Source: an uncultured Paracoccaceae bacterium (GTDB lineage Bacteria; Pseudomonadota; Alphaproteobacteria; Rhodobacterales; Rhodobacteraceae). From it: DNA of 64,000 nucleotides. Location: contig CALMJS010000018.1 of NCBI GenBank assembly GCA_937864535.1, positions 248,001-312,000 of the forward strand. Direction: 5' to 3'. Numbering within the stretch: the first letter of the stretch is position 1; every line of letters begins with the position of its first letter. Below, in pieces: positions 9,208 through 16,945 of the stretch. The notes beneath the pieces are model-generated. The model made no database searches. It was not told the origin of the DNA and was given only the letters and a program-made list of their open reading frames with translations. Both the position numbers and the translations under genes were made by a program.

Positions 9208-10221
9208 ATGGGTCGTATCCGACTGGAAAATATCACAAAAAACTTTGGTGGCCTTCAGGTGCTAAAGGGTATCAACCTCGAGATCGAAGAGGGCGAACTG
9301 GTCGTATTTGTCGGGCCGTCGGGCTGTGGCAAATCGACGTTGCTGCGGCAGATCTCGGGCCTCGACAAACCCTCTTCGGGCGCGATCCTGATCAATGATC
9401 GGGACGTGACCGAGGTCAGCGCCGCGGATCGCGGACTGGCGATGGTGTTCCAGAGCTATGCTCTGTACCCGCATATGACGGTGAAACTGAACCTCGCCTT
9501 CGGGCTCCAGAACGCCAAGATGCCCAAGGCCGAGATCGAAACCCGCATCGCGGATGCGGCGCGGATGCTGGAAATCACGCCGCTGTTGTCGCGTCGTCCG
9601 GGGCAATTGTCGGGTGGGCAGCGTCAGCGCGTGGCGATCGGACGGGCGATTGTCCGTGATCCCACGGCGTTTTTGCTGGATGAACCGCTGTCGAACCTGG
9701 ACGCGGAATTGCGGGTCAGCATGCGGGCCGAACTGGGCGCGCTGCATGCGCGTCTGGGCGCGACGATGATTTACGTCACCCACGATCAGGTCGAGGCGAT
9801 GACGCTGGCCGACCGGATCGTCGTTCTGCGCGGCGGGCAAATTGAACAGGTGGCAGCGCCGATTGATCTGTTCGAACGTCCGGCCAATAGGTTCGTCGCT
9901 GGCTTTATCGGGGCGCCGTCGATGAATTTCCTGACGCCCGAGGAGGCCGCGTCGCTGAACGGCACACCGCCTGCCGGGGCGGCCCTGATCGGGGTGCGCC
10001 CGCAGCATCTGGAACCGGCAGACAGCGGTTTGACCCTGACCGTCACCTTGGTCGAGGCGCTGGGGACCGAAACCGTGATCCATGGCGAGATCGCAGGCGG
10101 CAAGCGTTTGCTGTTGACCCTGCCGGGCCATCGTCCGGTGCAGGTCGGCGGGCAATTGACGGTGAACGCCGACCCTGCGCGGCTGCATTTCTTTGACGCG
10201 CAGGATCAGCGGATCGGCTGA
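9208..10221 (+). CDS. ABC sugar transporter ATPase (MalK/UgpC type)
   Basis: A 337-residue ATPase that powers the importer. Walker A is GPSGCGKST at residues 36-44; the signature LSGGQRQRVAIGRA, Walker B FLLDEPLSNLD and the switch histidine (YVTHDQ) are all present, and a TOBE domain fills the last 100 residues. AAGGAAAG precedes the ATG at 9208, ten bases after the permease stop. The stop abuts the convergent putA stop with no spacer. MalK-type ATPases are often shared between sugar importers, so it could serve others too. Confidence 0.95.
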   Translation: MGRIRLENITKNFGGLQVLKGINLEIEEGELVVFVGPSGCGKSTLLRQISGLDKPSSGAILINDRDVTEVSAADRGLAMVFQSYALYPHMTVKLNLAFGLQNAKMPKAEIETRIADAARMLEITPLLSRRPGQLSGGQRQRVAIGRAIVRDPTAFLLDEPLSNLDAELRVSMRAELGALHARLGATMIYVTHDQVEAMTLADRIVVLRGGQIEQVAAPIDLFERPANRFVAGFIGAPSMNFLTPEEAASLNGTPPAGAALIGVRPQHLEPADSGLTLTVTLVEALGTETVIHGEIAGGKRLLLTLPGHRPVQVGGQLTVNADPARLHFFDAQDQRIG

Positions 10222-13200
10222 TTACTCTGACACTTCGGCCAAGAGGGCGGCGTTGCCGCCTGCGGCCGTGGTGTCGATACAGATATGCCGCTCGTGATAC
10301 ACATAGGCGGCATCCGGCAGGCCCGGGACCAGCGGAATGATCGGTCCGGGCCGCTGGGCGAGAGTCCTTTCGATCTGCCGTGCGGTGTCCTGATCGCCCG
10401 ACCACAAAACCGCAGCAATGTCCGGCTGCGCCAGATCACCCGTTCCGCCGCGCAGGGCCTGACCACCTAGCCGGGTCACGGCCTGCACCTGTTTGTCTGC
10501 ATCTGGGCCGAGGCAGAGAACGGGACCCCGAGGATGCAGCGACAGGCGATTGGATTCGCCCGTCGGGCCGGGCAGGTCACGCGGTGTCATCGGCGGGGCG
10601 AGCGGGGTTTCCAGCGGTTTGGCCATGGCAAACCGGGGCAGGTAGAACGGCCCTCCCGCCTTGGGGCCGGTGCCCGACAGGCCTTCGCCGCCAAAGGGTT
10701 GGCTGCCGACCACCGCACCGATCTGGTTGCGGTTCACATAGATATTTCCCGCCTTGATCGCATCGGTGACCTGCTGCACGCGGGAATCGATACGGGTGTG
10801 CAGACCAAAGGTCAGCCCAAAGCCCTTGGCGTTGATGTCGGCAATCACCCTGTCCAGATCCTTGGCTTTGTAGGTGGCGATATGCAGCACCGGGCCAAAG
10901 ATTTCTTGGTCCAGATCGCCGATCCCCCCGATCCGCAGCAGCGTCGGCGGCAGGAAATACCCGGTTTTCGGGGCGGTACATTGCGCGATCAGGCGGCCTT
11001 GGGCCTTGGCCTGATCGACATAGGCGCGGATATGGGCCTGCGCGGCGGCGTCGATCAGCGGGCCAACGTCAGTGGCATGATCCCAAGGCGTGCCCAACCG
11101 CAACTCCTCCATCGCGCCTATCAGCATCTTTTCCAGCTTTGGTGCGATATCCGCCTGCACATAGAGACAGCGTAGCGCCGAACAGCGCTGACCGGCTGAC
11201 CGGAACGCGGACAGGATCACATCGCGGACCACATGTTCGGGCAGGGCGGTGGAATCGACGATCATCGCATTCAGCCCGCCGGTTTCGGCAATCAGCGGCG
11301 TGCCGGGACGACAGCCATTGGCCATGGCGCGGCGGATTTTCTGCGCCGTCGCCGTCGATCCGGTAAAGGCGACCCCTGCCACTCTGGGATCGGCGGTCAG
11401 GGCTGCGCCCACATCCGGCCCGCCGGGCAAGAGCGACAGCGCGGTCGCCGGAACGCCTGACTGATGCAGCAGCCGCACCGCCAGCGCGGCGACCAGCGGG
11501 GTTTGCGGCGCGGGTTTGGCCAAAACGCCATTGCCTGCCGCCAAGGCTGCCGCAACCTGCCCGGTGAAAATCGCCAGAGGAAAATTCCACGGGCTGATAC
11601 AGGTCCAGACGCCACGAGCGGGCTGGGTCAGATGCCGCGCCTCGGCGGCGTAGTAGCGCAGGAAGTCAACCGCCTCTCTGAGTTCCCCCACCGCGTCCGG
11701 CAAGGTCTTGCCCGCCTCTCTGGCCAAGAGGGCAAAGATTTCGTCCCTATGCGCCTCGAACAGATCGGCGGCGCGGTTCAGGGTTGCAGCCCGTTCGGCG
11801 GTGGGTTGATCCCACGGGGCCGTATCCCGCAGCGCATGGTCTATTGCCTGCGGCGTGGCGGCGGTGACATAGCCGACGATATCGTCAGTGTCGGCCGGGT
11901 TGCGCACCTCAATCGGTGCGGCGTCGGACAGTGTGGCAGCAGCGGTCCAAGTGTGGGTCGCATAGGCCGCGCGGCCAGCCTCCATCCGCGCGAACTCTGG
12001 GCGCAATGTCAGATCGAATCCGATGGAATTGTCCCGCTCCGGCGCAAAGAGCGCCTGCGGCATCGGCAAGGGCGAGCCGGATTTGGTAGCCGCAAACGGG
12101 CAGGCGGCGACGAGCTCTGGCGGCACGTTTTCATCAACCACCTTGTTCACAAAGCTGGAGTTCGCGCCATTTTCCAGCAGCCGACGCACCAGATAGGCCA
12201 AGAGGTCGCGATGCGTCCCCACCGGCGCGTAGATCCGGCAGCGGGTCGCGTGGTCCTGCAAAACAATCCGGTGCAGCACCTCGCCCATGCCATGCAGGCG
12301 CTGGAATTCATAGGCATCGGCGGACACCCCCAGTAGCCGCGCCAAATGCAGCACAGCGCTGACAGAATGGGCATTGTGGGTCGCAAACTGCGGATATATC
12401 CGGTCGGTCATCGTCAAGAGGCGGCGCGCATTGGCGATATAGCTGATGTCGCTCGCCTCTTTGCGGGTGTGGACGGGGTAGCCCTGTAGCCCTTCGACCT
12501 GAGCGCGCTTGACCTCGGCGTCCCAATAGGCGCCCTTGACCAGCCGGACCATGATCTTGCGGTCCAGCTCCGTGGCCAGCGCATAGAGATGGTCGAGAAC
12601 CGCCCCCGTGCGCAGGCCGTAGGCCTGCACGACAATGCCGAAGCCGTCCCAGTTGGCCAACTTGGGATCGGGCAGAACCGCCTCGATCACATCGAGCGAT
12701 AGCGCGAGGCGGTCCGCCTCTTCGGCATCGATATTCAGACCGATCCCTGCGGCGCGCGCCTGACGCGCCAGATCGATGACCACCGGGACCAGTTCGGCCA
12801 TGACACGGTCGTGCTGCGCCTCCTCATAGCGGGGATGGAGCGCCGAAAGTTTGATGGAAATGCCGGGATTCGCGCTGACGCTTCCACGGGTCGCATGTTT
12901 GGCGATGGCGGTGATCGCGTCGGAATAGGCGCGGGCGTAATGGCGGGCGTCCTCGGCCGTGCGGGCCGCTTCGCCCAGCATGTCGTAGGAATAGGTAAAG
13001 CCTTCGGCCTGCATGGCTTCGGCGCGGGTCATAGCCGAGGCGATATTTTCCCCCAGCACAAATTGCCGACCCATTTCCTTCATCGCGCGGCCAACGGCTA
13101 CGCGAATGACCGGCTCGCCCAGTCGTTTGACAGCCTGCCGCAGGGTTTGGCCAACGCCGGGGTGTTGATCATCCAGAACGCGCCCCGTCAGCATCAGCGC

Positions 13201-13566
13201 CCAGGTTGACGCATTCACCAACGATGAACTGGACTGACCGAGGTGCAGCCCCCAGTTCGACGGGACAATCTTATCCTCGATCAGCGCGTCGATCGTATCT
13301 GCATCCGGCACCCGTAGCAGAGCTTCGGCCAGACACATGAGCGCGACGCCCTCTTCGGTGGACAGGCCATACTCGGCGAGGAAGGATTCCATCAGGCCGG
13401 GTTTCGAGGCGCTGCGAATCCGGCGCACCAGATCGGTTGCGGTGGCGCAAATCTCGCGACGGTCATTTTCCGTCAGGTCGGCAATCGCGACCAGTTCGGC
13501 GACGATGCTGTCGGGATTGGCATAGGTGGCGGCGTCAATGTCGCTACGCAGAATGGGAGTGGGCAT
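10222..13566 (-). CDS. putA: Bifunctional proline dehydrogenase / P5C dehydrogenase (PutA)
   Basis: A 1114-residue enzyme that oxidises proline to glutamate in two steps. The N-terminal half is the FAD proline dehydrogenase barrel (SYDMLGEAARTAEDARHY; ANPGISIKLSALHPRYEE). The centre is the NAD aldehyde dehydrogenase, with catalytic Glu in AETGGLNAMI and nucleophilic Cys in SAGQRCSALR. A further C-terminal region of about 150 residues follows. It starts directly with the proline dehydrogenase arm and lacks the ribbon-helix-helix DNA-binding domain of E. coli PutA (1320 residues), so it cannot autoregulate that way. No Lrp-type regulator is adjacent; the nearest upstream gene is an XRE regulator separated by a terminator. 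Confidence 0.96.
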   Translation of the reverse strand: MPTPILRSDIDAATYANPDSIVAELVAIADLTENDRREICATATDLVRRIRSASKPGLMESFLAEYGLSTEEGVALMCLAEALLRVPDADTIDALIEDKIVPSNWGLHLGQSSSSLVNASTWALMLTGRVLDDQHPGVGQTLRQAVKRLGEPVIRVAVGRAMKEMGRQFVLGENIASAMTRAEAMQAEGFTYSYDMLGEAARTAEDARHYARAYSDAITAIAKHATRGSVSANPGISIKLSALHPRYEEAQHDRVMAELVPVVIDLARQARAAGIGLNIDAEEADRLALSLDVIEAVLPDPKLANWDGFGIVVQAYGLRTGAVLDHLYALATELDRKIMVRLVKGAYWDAEVKRAQVEGLQGYPVHTRKEASDISYIANARRLLTMTDRIYPQFATHNAHSVSAVLHLARLLGVSADAYEFQRLHGMGEVLHRIVLQDHATRCRIYAPVGTHRDLLAYLVRRLLENGANSSFVNKVVDENVPPELVAACPFAATKSGSPLPMPQALFAPERDNSIGFDLTLRPEFARMEAGRAAYATHTWTAAATLSDAAPIEVRNPADTDDIVGYVTAATPQAIDHALRDTAPWDQPTAERAATLNRAADLFEAHRDEIFALLAREAGKTLPDAVGELREAVDFLRYYAAEARHLTQPARGVWTCISPWNFPLAIFTGQVAAALAAGNGVLAKPAPQTPLVAALAVRLLHQSGVPATALSLLPGGPDVGAALTADPRVAGVAFTGSTATAQKIRRAMANGCRPGTPLIAETGGLNAMIVDSTALPEHVVRDVILSAFRSAGQRCSALRCLYVQADIAPKLEKMLIGAMEELRLGTPWDHATDVGPLIDAAAQAHIRAYVDQAKAQGRLIAQCTAPKTGYFLPPTLLRIGGIGDLDQEIFGPVLHIATYKAKDLDRVIADINAKGFGLTFGLHTRIDSRVQQVTDAIKAGNIYVNRNQIGAVVGSQPFGGEGLSGTGPKAGGPFYLPRFAMAKPLETPLAPPMTPRDLPGPTGESNRLSLHPRGPVLCLGPDADKQVQAVTRLGGQALRGGTGDLAQPDIAAVLWSGDQDTARQIERTLAQRPGPIIPLVPGLPDAAYVYHERHICIDTTAAGGNAALLAEVSE

Positions 13567-13657
13567 GATCGTCCTGCTGGAGTTTGTCCTGCCGATCCTA
13601 GCCGATATTCAGAAGTCGATTTTCCCGCTAATTTGCCGGAAACGCTATGAATGAATG

Positions 13658-13688
13658 AAAAAGGCGATCCTTTGGGGTCGGATCGCCT
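13658..13688 (-). terminator. Rho-independent terminator after the XRE regulator gene
   Basis: On the minus strand AGGCGATCC pairs perfectly with GGATCGCCT around a 9-base loop and is followed by TTTTT. It lies 25 bp after the XRE stop and separates that gene from putA. Confidence 0.8.
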
Positions 13689-13712
13689 AGTAATATGCGA
13701 ATTAGCGACAAA

Positions 13713-14093
13713 TCAGGCTGAAGCTGCGATTTTTTCCTGGGGGAAATCGGTCGCTTCGGTATCCGCAATCGCCTGCACCATCTTGCACAGCGTTTCGCGG
13801 ATTTCCGGACTTTGGACGCGGGCCAGTGCAAACATGATCCGGGCAGCGGTATTGTCCACATCGTCCGAGGCCGGGGCATCCAACCCGTCAAAGAAGTAGC
13901 CCGGCTCAACCGAGAGGGCCTTGGCGATCTGGAACAAACGGCTGGCCGACACGCGGTTTTGACCGGCTTCGTATTTTTGCAGTTGTTGGAACGAACAGCC
14001 GATTTGCGCCGCCAGGGCAGATTGCGTCAGACCCCGTAACAGTCGGGCCTGTCGGATACGCTGGGACACAAAATCATCGATCGGATGCGGCAT
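13713..14093 (-). CDS. XRE-family transcriptional regulator
   Basis: A 126-residue Cro/CI-type regulator. Residues 12-66 form the helix-turn-helix (RLLRGLTQSALAAQIGCSFQQLQKYEAG). The C-terminal 60 residues are helical and probably dimerise. This size and layout are common in Rhodobacteraceae stand-alone XRE regulators. It diverges from the LysR-like gene across a 222-bp AT-rich gap with palindromes and direct repeats, and has its own terminator. Targets are unknown; self-regulation and control of the divergent gene are plausible. Confidence 0.88.
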   Translation of the reverse strand: MPHPIDDFVSQRIRQARLLRGLTQSALAAQIGCSFQQLQKYEAGQNRVSASRLFQIAKALSVEPGYFFDGLDAPASDDVDNTAARIMFALARVQSPEIRETLCKMVQAIADTEATDFPQEKIAASA

Positions 14094-14111
14094 GTTCTAC
14101 TCCTGATTAAC

Positions 14112-14214
14112 TCGCAGGGGTAGAAATGCTCTCTCGCAGGTAGTTAAATCAATCGGTTAAATTCAACCTTTAGTAATTCATGAATCACCTATGCATGTAT
14201 GATTTATCATACAT
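14112..14214. promoter_or_regulatory. Palindrome and direct-repeat cluster in the XRE/LysR-like divergent gap
   Basis: ATGTATGAT-TT-ATCATACAT (14195-14214) is a perfect 9-bp inverted repeat. ATTCATGAAT (14176-14185) is a perfect 10-bp palindrome. Two near-identical direct repeats, CTCGCAGGGGTAG and CTCGCAGGTAG, lie close to the XRE start (about 14112-14145). The region is strikingly AT-rich for this genome, so it is the likely shared control region. Confidence 0.5.
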
Positions 14215-14315
14215 TAACCTTGGCGAATGTTGTGTTTCATGGGAGAACGTTGCAGACTTTGTCTATCCTCTGGTTGTTTGAGACATTGCAGGCGTATGAA
14301 GAGACGAAAGACGTT

Positions 14316-15191
14316 ATGATCGAGCACAAGTCAGCTCCACTGCTTTATGAAATGTTGCGATCGTTTACCGTTCTCGCGGAAGAGTTGAATCTGTCCCGCG
14401 CTGTCAAACGTCTGGGGTCGACGCGGCAAACCGTGAGACGGCATATTGATACTCTTGAAGAATTTCGTGGCGAGCCGCTGTTTGATCTCGATGATCGACG
14501 CTACATTCTGACCGAGGCTGGTCAAAGAGCACTCGACGAGGCAGATGATATCGTCGCCCGCGGTCAGGCGTGGATGAAAAACCAGACCGCCCGCGTGAAT
14601 CGGTTGTCGCATTTGTCCAGCCGTCCGCCGGCGGGATTCTTCTACCAGCTCCAGCAGCAGCCCCTCATTCGGGTGTTTCAGGACGCCCCGACGCTCATTC
14701 GTCATGCAATGGCGGCTTGGGTGGCCTCCGGTGGGCAGATCGAACATCCGGATTTTCAGGCGGTCCGTCCTCAGGTTGTCGTGTTTCGCCGGTTTGATTC
14801 GAACTGGGTTTGCGTCGAGGTCGGAGAGCGGTCGTCCTATTCCACCTGGTTCGGCTGGGAGTGGGCGCGCAGCAGTATCGGGCTCAAATCGGCGGATCTG
14901 CCCGGCGGGCGCGGCTTTGGTCGGTTGCTGGTCGAGCCGTTCGAGGAGGTTGACCGCACCTTTGGGGCGCGGCTGGACCATATTGTCACCGAATTGCCGC
15001 GCCAACCGGGACAAAGTCCGGTTCCGATCAGCTATCAACGTTTGCTGCTCGGGTGTCGTTTCCCTGACGAGAGTCGCGGCTTGGTCTCGGTGGTTGTGCG
15101 GACGTGGAACATCGAAATCGAGGGGGTGACGCAAGAGGAAATCCAGCGCATGGATGCCGATTTGCGAATGGATGACAATTCAAGCAGGTAA
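14316..15191 (+). CDS. LysR-like HTH regulator with an atypical C-terminal domain
   Basis: A 291-residue protein if started at the ATG at 14316; an in-frame ATG at 14199 would add 39 residues unlike the family. Residues about 5-65 form a LysR-type winged HTH (LSRAVKRLGSTRQTVRRHIDTLEEFRGEPLF). The rest does not look like the usual LysR effector domain: it is rich in Trp, Phe and Arg (VVVFRRFDSNWVCVEVGE; YSTWFGWEWARSS) and may be PAS-like. It is followed 63 bp later by another unassigned gene, and the two may work together. Its targets and ligand are unknown. Confidence 0.75.
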   Translation: MIEHKSAPLLYEMLRSFTVLAEELNLSRAVKRLGSTRQTVRRHIDTLEEFRGEPLFDLDDRRYILTEAGQRALDEADDIVARGQAWMKNQTARVNRLSHLSSRPPAGFFYQLQQQPLIRVFQDAPTLIRHAMAAWVASGGQIEHPDFQAVRPQVVVFRRFDSNWVCVEVGERSSYSTWFGWEWARSSIGLKSADLPGGRGFGRLLVEPFEEVDRTFGARLDHIVTELPRQPGQSPVPISYQRLLLGCRFPDESRGLVSVVVRTWNIEIEGVTQEEIQRMDADLRMDDNSSR

Positions 15192-15254
15192 TTGTCCGGA
15201 ATCAGTCCCGTCAGAGTAGAAATGTCGCGTGGCATTAACTCTGGAGACTGAACA

Positions 15255-15959
15255 ATGACTATCCACGACTCTTTCGAAAGCGCCCTCTACGTAGCAACCG
15301 TCGTTGAAATCGCCCGAAAATTCGGTGTGACCCTCGAATCCGGTTCGGATTTCGATCGCTATGCGGAACTCATCGCGCGGGGACGGCCCGAGCAGCCCGT
15401 GGGCGTGCCCTTTGATCCGGTGCATGTCCGTTTCCCCGAAGATGACGGGTTCTGGTTCGCCGGCACCGACCAGAACGGCAAGCTGGTCTTTACGCAGGCT
15501 GTCCGCTTGCTGCGTGTCGAAGGTCAGAGCTTTTGCGATTACATGCGGGCGAACTACGTGGCCTTTCCCCCTGCTGGCCTGCCGATCGATTTCGACCGGT
15601 CCTTCTACCATCCCGGGCCGGGGGCGCGCCGGATGACCGGCACGATTGCCTACCATGGTGACGTCTGGATGAGCGGGGATTCCGCCTATCGCGGGACCGG
15701 TTTGTCCAGCATTCTGGCGCGTTTGGCCTTGGTCACCTCGTTGATGACATGGTCGCCCGACCACATGATCGGCTTTATCATCAAAAAACTTGCCTTTAAG
15801 GGGCTAGGTGAACGCGAGGGATATTTCCATTCCGACCCGGCGTCGCTGCATTGGTATGCGCATGGTCGGCCCGATCCGATGGTTGCGCATATGTGCTGGA
15901 TGAACCGCGAGGATCTGCGGCACCTGCTGACGATCCCCGCAGAAACGGTGATGGCGTGA
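15255..15959 (+). CDS. Conserved hypothetical protein, possibly GNAT-like
   Basis: A 234-residue soluble protein preceded by GGAGA. I do not recognise it. It is aromatic-rich and has a stretch MSGDSAYRGTGLSSILARLA at residues about 138-157 that resembles the acetyl-CoA loop of GNAT acetyltransferases (R/Q-x-x-G-x-G followed by a helix), but the rest does not support that firmly. It follows the LysR-like regulator on the same strand, suggesting a regulator-effector pair. It ends before an 11-bp perfect inverted repeat (15967-15995). Confidence 0.7.
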   Translation: MTIHDSFESALYVATVVEIARKFGVTLESGSDFDRYAELIARGRPEQPVGVPFDPVHVRFPEDDGFWFAGTDQNGKLVFTQAVRLLRVEGQSFCDYMRANYVAFPPAGLPIDFDRSFYHPGPGARRMTGTIAYHGDVWMSGDSAYRGTGLSSILARLALVTSLMTWSPDHMIGFIIKKLAFKGLGEREGYFHSDPASLHWYAHGRPDPMVAHMCWMNREDLRHLLTIPAETVMA

Positions 15960-15966
15960 TCGAAAA

Positions 15967-15995
15967 GGCGCGAATGTCGGTGGCACATTCGCGCC
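15967..15995. terminator. Perfect 11-bp hairpin between convergent genes
   Basis: GGCGCGAATGT pairs with ACATTCGCGCC around a 7-base loop. A short run of four T follows it on the minus strand only, so it may back up the minus-strand terminator at 16019-16043 or act as an attenuated terminator for the plus-strand gene. Confidence 0.5.
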
Positions 15996-16018
15996 AACAT
16001 GGCGAGGGCGGCAGGACA

Positions 16019-16043
16019 CAAAAAAGGCGCCCCTCGGGCGCCT
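16019..16043 (-). terminator. Rho-independent terminator of the DUF882 gene
   Basis: On the minus strand AGGCGCCC pairs with GGGCGCCT around a 3-base loop, followed by six T. It lies 24 bp after the DUF882 stop. Confidence 0.85.
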
Positions 16044-16066
16044 GATTTCGCGGTAACGGGCCGGGA

Positions 16067-16684
16067 TCAGCCGTTCCACGTGCGGACGTCGCCGCAGTCC
16101 ATATGCACAAAGTTCGATCCGGCATAGCGACCCACGCCGCCAGCGGAACAGGATTGCGCCGCGGCTGCCATCTGGTTAACCGAGCGGCTGGCCAAACGCA
16201 GGTCGGCAGCCTGACCGCGCATGTGCAGAGAATTACGGGCAACGCCGCGCGACGACTGCCGCAAGGCCGCGTTGGTTTCGGGCGACCGATAGCCCGAGAG
16301 CAGGGAGTAGGGTTCGTTCACGTCCAGCAGGTTATGAACCGCAGCGATGATGTCGATGGTGCGGTTATCGATCTGGATCGTTTTGTTGTTGCGCCAGTCG
16401 CGCATGAAATGGGTAATCTGATCCATGGCTTCGGGGATATACTCACTCTCGACCCAGTAGATCATATCGAGGTTTTCGCCCGTCCGGCCCGAGTACATGC
16501 GCACGCGGCGGATATCGCCAGCTCCGCGCAGAAAGCCGGCCGCGTTCGAGAATGTCGGTGCTGCGGTTACTGCTGTTGCAGCAAATGCACGCAGAATTCC
16601 CCGCCGCGTAAAGCCGGTCATGGTACCATTGGTCATGTGTCGCGCCTGTCCCGTCGCTGGTGCCCGTTTTCGAGCGTTTGCCAT
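16067..16684 (-). CDS. DUF882 (YcbK/MepK-like) Tat-exported murein endopeptidase
   Basis: A 205-residue M15-fold protein. A twin-arginine signal lies at about residues 23-48 (FTRRGILRAFAATAV), so it is exported folded. The zinc-site pattern of the family is visible: SGYRSPETN, then HMRGQAADLRL and the final HMD. E. coli MepK (YcbK) cuts peptidoglycan cross-links including the 3-3 type. The start at 16684 has GGGGA five bases upstream; later Met codons at 16636 and 16621 are alternatives. The gene diverges from an L,D-transpeptidase, which makes the cross-links this type of enzyme cuts. Confidence 0.9.
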   Translation of the reverse strand: MANARKRAPATGQARHMTNGTMTGFTRRGILRAFAATAVTAAPTFSNAAGFLRGAGDIRRVRMYSGRTGENLDMIYWVESEYIPEAMDQITHFMRDWRNNKTIQIDNRTIDIIAAVHNLLDVNEPYSLLSGYRSPETNAALRQSSRGVARNSLHMRGQAADLRLASRSVNQMAAAAQSCSAGGVGRYAGSNFVHMDCGDVRTWNG

Positions 16685-16945
16685 CTCATCCCCAGATGCA
16701 CGGTTTTTATGGCATAGGAAATCCTTGGAACCAACTCCAGATTGAGGCGTTAAGGTTGAGGAACGATTAATCGGCGGGTTTTTGCGCAAATTTTGCTCAA
16801 GCCCGCCCTATGTGGCAGTTTTGCAAAGATATATTCGGGTAAGGTTGTCCCCGATTGAGGCTTTGTCGCAATTGTGACTAGACTGGATACACGGCGAGAG
16901 GTCTGCTGCCCACAGACATGGCCGAACGATAAGAGCGGAAAGACT

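Noticed and set aside
11464-12336. 290-codon frame opposite putA
   Set aside because: Antisense to the conserved aldehyde dehydrogenase region, with Arg/Gly/Gln-rich composition typical of GC-rich shadow frames.
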